From Ricordea florida (Eukaryota > Cnidaria > Anthozoa > Corallimorpharia > Ricordeidae): a stretch of DNA of 64,000 bases. Position 1 is the stretch's first letter, and the number at the start of each line of letters is the position of its first letter. The stretch is taken from the NCBI GenBank assembly GCA_949710005.1, contig OX453273.1, positions 4,781,706 to 4,845,705 on the forward strand, written 5' to 3'. Under the pieces are notes generated by a model. The model searched no databases, had not been told where the DNA came from, and saw nothing but the letters and a program-made list of their open reading frames with translations. Positions 29,101 to 41,100 of this stretch are shown in pieces. Made by a program: the position numbers and the translations under genes.

Positions 29101-32100
29101 CTGATGTAGGATGGAATTTTTTTGCAGGCACATCTCGGTCTAAAGATCACATTATTTGAAAAACAAAGGAAAAGATGTTATTTGGTGATTTCAAAAACAG
29201 ATACCCAAAAGCCAACCTTGAAAAATTTACATTCGTGAATGACTCATTTGGTGGTTATGTAAAATGGAAGGTAAATGGGACAACGATTATGTCCGATGAT
29301 GATCCTTCTGGAAAAACTTGGACGGAAAATCTTTCTAATAATTTGAAAGCGCTATTGTGGAAAGATTTGGGATTAAACACAACCGTTAAAAAAAGTTCGT
29401 TTCCAAAAAGTTTAACACTAACAACAAAAACTTACCCAATACCAGGAGTTAGTTTCGATCAATTCGCAAACGATATAACAAAAATGCTGATATTTTTGAA
29501 TATTTATGTTTCAGAAAAAGATAGTTTCACGGCCCCAATGAAGAATATATTCAAAAATCAAACCGTAGAACTTAAAAGCGGAAAAGAAGCTAGAGCTTGG
29601 TTGAATAAACCAAATATTCAACAATGGCCACAGCAATTAAACATGGCTGTTTGGTGCGCAACTGCCGGTTGTGGAATAGGTTTAGGCGATATTTTGAATT
29701 ACCCTAAAGTCGTTAAAAGCTTTTTTATATTTCACATCTACTTTACGATAAGAAGAATAATATATGAGCTAGAAGTTCCTCTTCCAGATGAAGATACTTT
29801 TTCCGCAAAAAATAATATTTACAACAAAAATGCTTATAATAGATTATGCGCTGAATTTGGATTAAGTAATGATCAAGATTTCAAGGGATTGAATAAACCT
29901 TTAGCTGATTTTAGATTTAAGGGAGGTGCAAATCGTGGAGTGGGAGATGTTTTCATTGATTACGGAAAAGGATATGTGGATAAAGATAAAGTACCCGGAT
30001 CACAAGAATATCAAGGAAAAGGTGGAGGACCACAAAATGTCAGAAAAATAAGGAATTACGATACAGAAGCCAACATTTGGCCTAGCTATGCAAATAGATT
30101 TTCAGATGATGGAGGTAAAAAAATTGACGGAAATTTAATATCTATGCTGCGAAATGATAGCTTTGCTGATTTTCAATATGCTTGGTTTATACCAGAGTAT
30201 TGCAAAGGATTAACAATGGCTGGTTTAGGAAGAATAAATAGATCAATTGAAGCTTTTGTTTATTGTATTTTAGGAGCGCAAGTAAATACTAGAACTTCAA
30301 TTGTTAATAAAGGAGGAGGAGGAATCGAAACGCAACAAAATTTTGGAAAATTATTTGAAAGTACTGTGATTGAAAATGATGTTGCAAAGTCTATTCAAAA
30401 ATACCAATTGGCGGTACAAGAATCAAAATCTCGGCTTGACTTAGCTGTTGCTCCTGGTGTTTGGTTAATGCCAAGCAATTTAATAATAAATACTGAAAGT
30501 ATCGTTGGGTATAATAATGCTTTGAAAAGAGTAACAGATGATATGAAATTTGGAGTAAATAATTCAGTAAACAACGAAACAAAAACAGTCGGAATAGAAC
30601 ACAGTTTGGGAACTTCAAAGGTTTTATTAAATACCAGACCACAACCAATAAAACCTAAAGTAAATGAAAAAGATAAATCTGGGAATGAGGAGGAAAATAA
30701 AGTTGGTAATATAGAAACATCTTTTCATCAAACTAATCTTTTTATTTTTGCGATTGGAGGAGCATTATTATCCTGGTTTTTATTTCGTTAATGTTTTGAT
30801 TGCTTGAAGAATTGCAAGATGAATCAAAACATAATATTTAAGCTAAAAAGCCAATGCACTCAAATTTTTCCTCGTGAAATCTGCATTGTTTTATTTCTAC
30901 TTTAATTTTATCTCCCATTTCAATTCTGATATTATTATTTTCAAAAGTATTCTTATTTTCATCAAAAACATAATCTTTTATAAAAATACTTGGAACTAGA
31001 ACCATCATTCTTTCAAAAACATTTACAAGAAATCCATCCTTATAAATTATACAAACAAATCCCTTAACTTTTTGGCCAATTTTAGGTTTATATGTTTTCG
31101 CCTCAATCTCTAGAAAGAAAAAAGTATCTGTATTATCCAAAATCTTTACTATCCGATTCGCGGAAATAAAATATCCATAATCTTTATCAATTTCTCCGCT
31201 CATTTTCTTATTAATTTTTCTCAAAAGATGAAGCATAATATTACTATCCAAATATTTTGGTTCAAGATAAATTCTCCTTTTAATTATAGTAGTTTCCATT
31301 TTATTAATCTAAAAACTAATATAATTTAATCAAAACAAAATGCTAAGTATTACAATGTACGATTCAGAAACTAGGGTTTATTTAGATCCACCTCTGAAAA
31401 ATCTTCGAGAGTTACAGCTCCTGGATTGTAATATGCAAACCAAAAGATTGATTAATTTCAAGGACGAACAGACGTTAACTGATGAAAGGCAGGGGTATGT
31501 TTTAAGGATTCCGCCGGGCGCATATTCGTTGGTCGACATTCAATCAATTTTTCATAATTATACAGATAATCTAAAGTTAACAATAAATGGCAATAATAAT
31601 GTTGGGTATCTATTTTCAAATAAGAATTATAACATTAAACTTACTAGAGATTTACAAATAAATTTGGGTTTGCCAGAAATTATAAACCCCCGTAAAATAT
31701 ATCCAATAAATTTACAGATTAAGGAGCCTTTGATGCTTATGTGTAGTATAGTGGATAATAAGTCGTCATATATGAATAACGCCAAATATGGAGAACTTGT
31801 GAAACTTGTGCCATCAAACCTGCTTGCAAACATACCCTCAAAGGATTATCCAACAATTCCAGTTCAAAAATATGAGAACCCAATAAACCACTTCGATTTA
31901 ACCATCTTAGACAATGAATGGGAAAAACTTGATCTGAAGGGTTCCCCCATAACTTTTAGTTTAAGATTCAGATAAATTTTGTTATGTAACTATTACTTGA
32001 GTTATATAACATAATTTTTTAACTAATCTTCTTCTCCCCACACCTCTTCTTCCAAAAACTTTAACTCCTCAAAATCAACACACCAATCTAAATACCTAGT

Positions 32101-35100
32101 TGGGTGCCAAGCCACTTCCATTATTTCATCATGCAATCTTCTAAAAAATTTCTCTTTATGAATTACCTTAAAGTAATTTAAAAATATTCCCATTTCTATT
32201 TTCCCAACATGAAATTTTTCATCAAACTTATAAATTTTAACTGGATTATATGAATACTTTACATGATATTCTGAACGATTTTTATAATAAGCATCAAAAT
32301 AAAAACTATTTGACTTATCATACCCTGTTACAAAAGATAAAAGTTCATCATCTGCACAACACAACGCCGCTTTTACAAAATCTACTTCGCTTAAACCATC
32401 TATATCAAAATTCCTGTCTGTTTTTAAAAAAATATCATTTGGATAACAAAGATTTTTATCTTGAATTAATTTAATTGAAAAAGAAATATTTTTTTCTTTT
32501 TCAGGAATATATGGCTTGTTGTGATAATCAATAAATTTTCTATTTTTTGATATTTTTTTCATTATATCTTCTTTTATTTCATTTATGAAATCACAAAAAT
32601 TAAGCCTTTTATTATTAATAAATTCATAAAAAAACATTAGTTCTGTTTTGAAACTTTGATATTCCATCTTTTTTTTATTTTATATTTTTTCTTTTTAAAT
32701 ATCAAATTTTTGTTATGAAACCAAAATAGGGGTTTCATAACACAATTACCCATTCTTCGCTTTTATTTTTTAATCATTTAATAATAATTTAATTCTACAA
32801 TCCTTACAAGAAGATTTTTGCTTATCATGTACACAAATTTGGGAACCCCGGCATTCTACACATTGTTGTTTATGTTTATTATGTTCGCATATTTGAGAAC
32901 CTTGGCATTCTTTGCAATATTGTTTTTGTTTATTATGACTGCATATTTGCGTCCCCCTGCATTCCTTACATCGATATTTATATTTATTATGATGCAAACA
33001 ATTATACCCATTACATTTGCTACAAAATTTTTTTATTTTCCCATGATCGCAAGTAATTCTACTATTGGGAATAACTTTTTCAATTAAATAAGCAATTTCC
33101 TCAACTTTGAAATTTGAAATTTCCTCAATTAGTTCTTGCTTATTCATTTTTGCTCTGCCTTTAATTTCTAGATCTTTCGCTATTATTCTTAGTTCAAAAA
33201 TATATAATTCACATAACCGATCCATAATTACTTTTGTAAGAAATATCAAATCTTTAAGCCGCTTTTCAAATTTTTAATCCGCCTGTTCCAGAAATCCTTG
33301 CCAAAATTCCTGTGTTCCAGAACCGTTGGCTTCGCCAATACTATGCAAAAGCTTTGCCGTAATCTGGTCGTCGCCCTCCGCTCGCTCCCGCTCGCTTCGC
33401 CTGTCGGCCCCTATCTTGGCTAAAACTTTGCAAAGGGTTGGCGGCATCGGAGAATTTTGCTTATAAGCTAAAAATCCTTGTCAAAATTCCTGTGTCCCAG
33501 CGACGGCGGCTTCGACAATACTTTGCAGAGACTTTGCCCATGTCTAGTCCCGCCCTCCGCTCGATCCTCTCGCTCCGCCTGTCGGCCCCTAACTTGGCCG
33601 AGACTTTGCAGAGACTTGTGGAAACTTGGTTACAACTTCAACAATGCCTAGCAGCAGCTTTATGAGGGTTTGACAAGGTCTTTTGGGTCTTTGGTATTTC
33701 GACAAGTATTTGTTGGCTTTTATGCTGTTGGTTAAATTCCTGATCAAATTTGAAAATCCAATTTAGCTTATAAGCTAGAAAATCCTTGTCAAATTTCCTG
33801 TGTCCCAAACCCGCAGTTTTCTCCCTCTCTGCTTTAAGTGCTTAAAATGTTAGTAGAGGATAGTAAATGGTCGCGCGGAGATACGAAATCTCTCCTTAAG
33901 TGTTGGCAAAAATATCACAAGTAAGCGCAGCGAACGAGTGAAATATTTTTTAATATGAGCAAAAGAAAAAGAAAAGGAAAAGGAAAACATAAAAAAAGAA
34001 AAAAAGAAAAGAGAAAATTGAAAGAAAAGGAAAGAGAAAAGAGCAAGAAAAAGATATAAAGAAGAAAAAAAGAACAGAGGAAGAAAAAGATAAAGAAAAG
34101 AAAAAGAAAAAAAGAAAGAAATGAATTCCAGTATTCATTTTACGTGTTTGAGGGAATCTTTGATTTGATCCTGATTTTCATTACAGCCACCTGCGTCCCA
34201 TACTGCCAGAATGGAGGTGACTGTATAAGGCCTGACCAGTGCGATTGTCCAGTCGGCTACAAACGTTCATCCAAATGTGAAGTTTGTAAGTAGACCTATA
34301 ATTTTGCTCTTTGAAATCTTGTGTTTATTTATGTTTTAATGATATACGTGACTGGTTATGAGCGGTGCTGTTCCAGTGTCACAGCAGTGCAAAAAGTGTA
34401 ACACCAGTGCAAAAAGTGTCACACCAGTGAAAAAGGTGTACTACCAGGACAAAACGTGTATCACCAGTGCAAATTACAAATCAGATATTCTTCTTGTATA
34501 ATTATTAACAGGTAATCGCACGGTTTTCTCGTTCATTGTTTCGGTTATTTTCACTCGTGACCTCACATTGTACTCGCCGAAATGGCTCGTGCAATTTGAG
34601 CGAAATATATCGCAAATTGAACTCGAAACCGTTTGACCACCATTACAAAAAGTGCCATCACTCGTCAGTAATATGTATTTGCGTTATTGACCAAGCGTGA
34701 AGTCAAAATGACTGAATATTGAAAAAAAAAGGAGAACGATGCCAATATCCTGCCATCTTGAGCAAAAAGGCGAGGTCAATAAAGGATTTTTAAGAAACGG
34801 ATATTGCTTTGCTTTGTTTTGATTTGCGGGACAAGGCAGACGATCCCGAGGAGGGGAGGGAAAGTGTTGGTTCATCTCCCTGGTCGGGCATCCAATGAGA
34901 ACTTCGCCTTATCATGCCCGCTCGCGGAACAAGCCGTGAAATAAAAAGACTTATCTAATAGTCGCTTCGCTCTTGTCTCATAGCTCTTTACAGTACTTGC
35001 CTAGCCTTGCAACGAAGTTAAAATGAAAATACGGTTGGCTCAGTGGTGAGAGCACTTGATGCCCACCTCTCTGACTCGGGTTTGATTCCCGCCGTCTCAT

Positions 35101-38100
35101 GTGGGTTGAGTTTGTTTGTTGGTTCTCTCCTTGCCCTCAGGGTTTTTCTCCAGGTTCTCCAGTTTTCTTCCCTCATTAACCCCTCCCCCCCGTTCCAAAT
35201 TCCAACTCGGCCAGGAAACATGTGAGGAAACACAGCTTGTAAGGGACCTCATGTCCTATTCTGTGTCTTCCTCGGAATTGTCAGCTACCGTAAATAAACA
35301 TATTTATTTTTTAAAAAAGTTTTGATCTCGATTTTTCAGCGGATTGTAATCCCGATTGCGGAGTAGGAGGTATCTGTAGCTATAACGAATCCTTGGGGTT
35401 GGTTTGCAATTGTCGACCGGGATTTTCGGGAGAGGATTGCCGTGAAGGTTAGTACCAAACTCTCTTTGTCACTTAAGTGTTTGCCATTTAGTTTCGCCGT
35501 AATTTTGTTGTGCTGTTGACCCCGTTAATCTGCTCCTAATTCATGCCATAGTGGACCGCTGTGCAGCACCGTTCAGCGAGGGCGTGAGCTCGCAGTTCCT
35601 TACGGAGGCATTCGCCCTGGAACGTTTGAATAGATTTGACTTCAAAGGAAACTTGGCGGCCAAGACGCAGTGCTTAGAGTATTTGAAGGAGGTGCAGAAA
35701 AAGTGCTCCAGTAAAAATACAACCTTCACACAACAGGAGTGCGAAAAAAATTGCGGTAAGTTCATGTAAGATCGAGGCGTTAACCACTGGAGTTTGCGAC
35801 GCAATTTAAGCAATTGTTTTTATTACCCGCAATATTAGTTAAAACTCGCCTTATTGTTACTTATTTTCGCGGGAACTTAATTTCGCGAAAACGGAACGGA
35901 CATATTAGATTTCGTGCATGACACCGTCGAGTTGTGCTTACAGGACATTGTCAATTTCTTCAAATAGGTCTTCGTTCAGGTTGATTTTAAAATGAATCAT
36001 ATAGCAGGGTATAAAATTTCCCAGAACTGTTTTCGCGGGACTTAAGTTTTGCAATTTTTTTTTGAAAAATAAGTAACAACAAAGATAGGTAATAGAAATT
36101 CTAGTTAGTGATGCTCGATTAGTACTATTGATATTAAAATGTAATTACCCTGTGAGGTTAGATTTGATTCTTTCTTATTAACAATCGTGTCTACCTTCCA
36201 TATCAGTTGCTACTTCACAACTTTGCAGCTTCTTTTACGAAGATGTGAAATGTAGTTTTGGGAATAGGGTCTTTGGAGGGCTATGGGAATTGCTGGTTTG
36301 CTCGTCACATCATCGAGATTCAGTCTGGAGAAATGTTGATTCTTATGAATTTTCACTTTTATGAGTTATTGGAGCAGCTAATCACATACATGTTTACAAA
36401 TTTTGGAAATGGTTCTCCGTTTTGTGATATAATACTCTTGAATTTCTAAGCTATTGTGTGACGCGACATAGTGGCGATCGAGAAAGCTGTCATGTAGGTT
36501 ATAAAAAATATAACTTATCTTGTGAGATTTTGCTATCTAATGTTTATAAGTTCCTCTATTGATGAATTGACGCTTTCGCACCAAAACTCAGTGACAGATG
36601 TTTCTGGTGGTTTCCGGCCGCCATGTTGGTGTCCCTCAAAGGAACACCATAATGGCGTCTCCATACCATCTCTATAAATTTAAGAAGAAGAAGAAAAAAA
36701 AAACAATCCTCCGAGTATCTTGCCTATGAAAAATCGCGCAGACCTGAATCTTGGTGAGGCTGTTTGCATATTTATCGTCTTTCATTTTCCAGGTTCTGGA
36801 CTACATCTACTGAATGGTTTCTAAATTTATTTATGATGACGCAACAGTGAAAACCAGGAATTCTATAAAACAAGCTTCCTAGATGGTATTTTTATTATTT
36901 GAACTATATTAAAACCTTCCACCATCCTATGATGTTGTTTTTATAGCGCCCGAGTGTACAGATGTTTGTTTTAAGATCTGGGATCCAGTCGCGTGGGGCA
37001 TGAGTGTAGGTAGCGTAAACCGGGCCAACGTCACGTGGTACTTTGACGCTGCTTCCAAGAAGTGTAAATCATTCAGGTCGCTAGGATGCCTGGGAAGTAT
37101 GAACAACTTCGACACCGAACAGGGCTGCATATCGTCTTGTATCCGTAAGTAATAAAATAAAACAACATGTTCTTGGGCATGAATACGTTTTGGGTCTGAC
37201 TCAGACCAGTAGCCCATTACTGTTCAGACTGATTTTATCCCGAGCTGCTACAATCTTTGCCAAAATGTCTTGGACCGAATTCCTTTTTTTCTTACAGATG
37301 CTGGGGATTATACAATTTCTCATGAGACAATTTCTCATGGCAGTCCGAGAAAATAAATGTCACATTTCATTAGAACTGTGAAAACACAGGTGAAATTCTG
37401 AAAATTTCATGTGGAAGATGCTATTTTGTGAAATTTGACGTTTACTATATTCTCGGGCTCCAATGATAAATTTTCTTTTGGTGATATTACAAATAACCAA
37501 TTACATCTATAGCCCTTGAAAAATGTAAAAAAACGAATGTGAGATTGCTTGAATCATTCTGGCACATGGATTCCTTCTTAATTTTAAGTGCTTGAATTAA
37601 TTGTTGGATTCTCACTTCCCACTGGCTTATTTCAGCGGGCTAAATTGTATAGTTTAAGTTCTAACATTGCTTGCGGTCCATGCTGTAGATACATGCAGTC
37701 CTAGACTACCTATGTTTTAATTGAGAGCAAAATCATGATAGATCGACCGAAGATTTGAACATGTTGCAGCTCGTTTGAGCCACCTGTGAGTCCTTCGCGA
37801 GAAACAGTTTTAGCCAGTCAGGAATTCCGCTAGTTAAATAACAAAACAGCACCTCGTCGGACTACAAATCATAGGTGCATTGTACATGTGGTAATCGATG
37901 CTTGAAATTTTATGGATTCTTTACGGCTGAAATGTCTTACGTTTTACTCTTGTTTCGTTTCCAGAGCCGTTGCTTGTTGCCCCTACTCACCCCCCTGTGA
38001 AAATTGTCGGTAGGTGTATAAGCTTCTCAATGAGTTGATAAGTAAGTGGGTAAGTCAGTTAGCAAGTAAGCATACAAAACCTTTATTATTTTATTATTGA

Positions 38101-41100
38101 TTAAGCTCTAAAAACATAATCGTGGGTGCCACTTAAGCATTTTAACGTGGCGATATTCAACCCCTTTTTATTATATTTGTGATCAACATTACTTGAGTCC
38201 TTGTTAACTCTGCAATCTGAAAAGTTAGAAAGGTGGCGATCTCTTTGATAGTAGTGGTTAAAATCTACTCATCGTTTTAGTGTTTTAAAGTAGATTGCTT
38301 TGTTCATGCCCCTTCCTGCGTAAGAGACGATGACTGAATACGTATTGACGTTTTCTATATTTCTGCTAAAATTATCCAAAATGTTTTAAGTGGCTCTTGT
38401 TGTTTGGTAGTTCACTAGTTAACCTGAAAACAGAGAGGATGCTGGGGCTCTCAAACCACAGGTGGCCTACGGGAAAGTCTCTTATTCTCGCTTTGGCTAG
38501 CACGAATTGGAGCACCTACCAAAATTTATTTTGTTTTATTGGTAGGCTTAACAGTAAAAATTTAGTGGTCTGATGAAACAACATGGTGTCATTAACAAGG
38601 TTCGGATCCTGAACCTCCTGCGGTGTGCGTTTCTCTCAACACTCGTCACATTATCTCACAACCGTTTCACTTTGACCTTCAAATCCTAGCACTACGTAGG
38701 ATATATGTCCCATAAACCTATTTTAATGGCCTTGCTTCCACGAATCTCCTTTAGCTCAGTAGGTCGTTTTAACTGGTAATCTGAAGGTCGTGGGTTCAAC
38801 TCCTGTTGGGAGAACTCGGGTTTGTTTTTTTTTGTGATTTCCAGTGACAATGCGGAAGAATACGTCTTTCACTTATTTGCTGTTTTGCATTGTTTTCTCT
38901 TGTAGCCTCTGGAACGTGTCTTGTCTTCGGTGAAGGACACTTTAACACGTTTGACAACACGGCGTACAGGTTTAACGGCACGTGTGACCACACTCTTGTC
39001 ATGGACAAAGAAGACACAAATTCCTTGATGGTTGTTTTGAATGGAGACCCAAACTGTGACGCGAATACGAGATGTCAAAAATCTTTGAACATCACCATAG
39101 ACAATGTGAAAGTCTTTTTTGGGCACAAGACAAACACCTCTTTTTATGTAAAAGTGGACGGGAAACAAGTTATTGTTCCATATACAGGATCCCCTACGAT
39201 TAGAAAGGTAAGTATTGTTGTTTCATTTGCCATTGACCTTCAGAAAGTGTTGTTGGTTTTTAGAGGCGGGGAGGCTGCGTAATTTGGAATGTGAGTTTGC
39301 GTCCGCGACTACCGTTTCCGTAGGATTCTTTGCGTCCACCTTGTGAGAATTCTGCCCAGGCAGCTTTGCCCACTTTTTGTACCCTACCAGACCATCAGTT
39401 TCCTTATGGCCCACCCCGAAATAATTTTGTTCAATACTTGTGAACTAAACTTTGGGAATTGACTTCCATGCTGAAAAGAAGAAGGAAATCAGCTCGTCTT
39501 GTGATTAGACGAAAAATGAATCAAATTTTGTATAGTTTAATTTTATTGGCCAGGGCATCTCTGAGTTCTTCACCTTCAGTAGAAAGTCAAACAGTTGTTC
39601 ATTTTTTGACTCGTAACTATCGTTAGGCCCCAAAAACGAAGGATCTCGCGTGTGGAAGACGCGACCCTCGCACGTTCGCACTCGCACGCGCATTCAATTC
39701 ACGTGTTTGCAAAAGGAAACCGTATTGCCATCCACATTTTTACTTGCAAATTCAAACACTTTGGTTTGTACAGTTATCGCGACGTTCCTGTATAATTTCC
39801 TTATTTGTTGCATTTTTCTTGCCCCAATGTTTAGCTCTACATCCTTTTTCGATGAGCAGTTGTGATTTTGTATATGTGCGTTATTTACCAAGCATGAGGT
39901 CAAGATGGCTGCATATCGGCCAGGGTTTGACGTATTCATTGGCCGAGACCTAGCCGAGGTAAAAAAGAAAGAAACGTAGAAAAGAACGAGGCTCACAATC
40001 AGCCATCTTGACCGAACAAGCTTGGTCTATAAAGGGTTTATTTTCTAGTCATTTTGTTTTGTTTTGTTTCGCCGGACAAAGCGGGCAATCCCAAGCTGGC
40101 AAGATCGGTTCGTCCTGCCTGCTCGCAGAACCAACCATTCAATAAGAGTCGTTGTTATGTAGCTGGCGTTTCTCCAGCTACAGCGCGCCCATTCCTTGGC
40201 TAGTTGATGGTCACATGACATCTGACAATGAAACTTTACCGTATAATAACAGCAGATAATAAATACCTGTTGAACATTTTACAGAGTGGCCGATACCTTA
40301 TTGCGAAGTCCAGGATGGGAGTGAATATCTACTGGGATGGTATTCGAGATGTTATGATAACAGTATCGGACTCCATGAGGGACGATCCAAATCGTAAACT
40401 GGTTGGTTTGTGCGGCCTTTACGATGGCGTCGAAGCCAATGACCTGACTGATCTCGAGGGTGACGTGTACACCACAAGTGAAGAGAGCATTCGAAAATTT
40501 GCGGCCAGTTTCCAGACAAAGCCAACATGCGTTAACAAAGTTGTAGACTACAAACCGTGTTTCCATCCGAGTGGGAATAGCGGAGAAGGATTACTACAGG
40601 CCAAGCTCTCTTGTGATATTCTGAATGGAGCGATGTTCCAAGCCTGTCACAAATATGTCGATCCCACAGTGTTTATCGACATGTGCGTGGCAGACATGTG
40701 CGCGCGCAACTATACCAACAGACCAGAGAGCATGTGCGACGCTCTGTCGTTGTACTCTCGAGTGTGCGCGTGGTATCACAACACAACCCTAAGATGGAGA
40801 TCACCGGGCCTCTGCCGTAAGTAGAGTTTTTCATTATCATGATTGTTTGCCCAATAATTATATCACTGATGCAAATGAATATATGAAAGACCATATATTT
40901 GAACTACGGATTAATATGTAATGATATTAATTGATCATCGCAGTTATGCACACAACTTAAGCAGCTGTGAAATTAAAGCCTGAAAAAAAAAAAAAAAAAA
41001 ACTCAGGCCTGAACGGGATTCAAACTCGTGACCTCTGCGATACCAGAGCAGTGGTCTACCAACTGAGCTATCAAGCCAACTGGGAGCTGGTCATATTGTG

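Larger units (their letters stand above)
17099..33830 (+). mobile_element. Complete Polinton/Maverick element (16.7 kb)
   Basis: The ends are AGAGAGGGAGAAAACTGCGG and its reverse complement, flanked by the perfect 6-bp duplication GCTTTA (17093-17098 and 33831-33836). AG...CT termini, 6-bp duplications, long inverted repeats, a protein-primed family B polymerase, a retroviral-type integrase, a packaging ATPase and capsid genes are the defining set of Polintons, virus-like elements of eukaryotes. All about 16 frames are open with no stop or frameshift seen, none has introns, and the DNA is visibly more A-rich than the host exons. The host intron carries it in the sense orientation relative to the polymerase. 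The adenain-like protease usual in the group was not found, and an Rpb7-like gene is present. Confidence 0.95.
34286..35339. other. Intron with a dispersed repeat and a SINE
   Basis: Contains a short cluster of GTGCAAAAAGTGT-like repeats at about 34375-34460, copy 1 of the TTTTGTTTCGC-type repeat (34685-34950) and SINE family B copy 2 (35034-35300). Confidence 0.65.

Noticed and set aside
41005..41078. tRNA gene on the minus strand (also 47422-47494, 42926-43000, 38745-38825)
   Set aside because: A and B boxes are good, but acceptor stems do not close properly, tails are shared between copies and the copies are dispersed: SINE heads.
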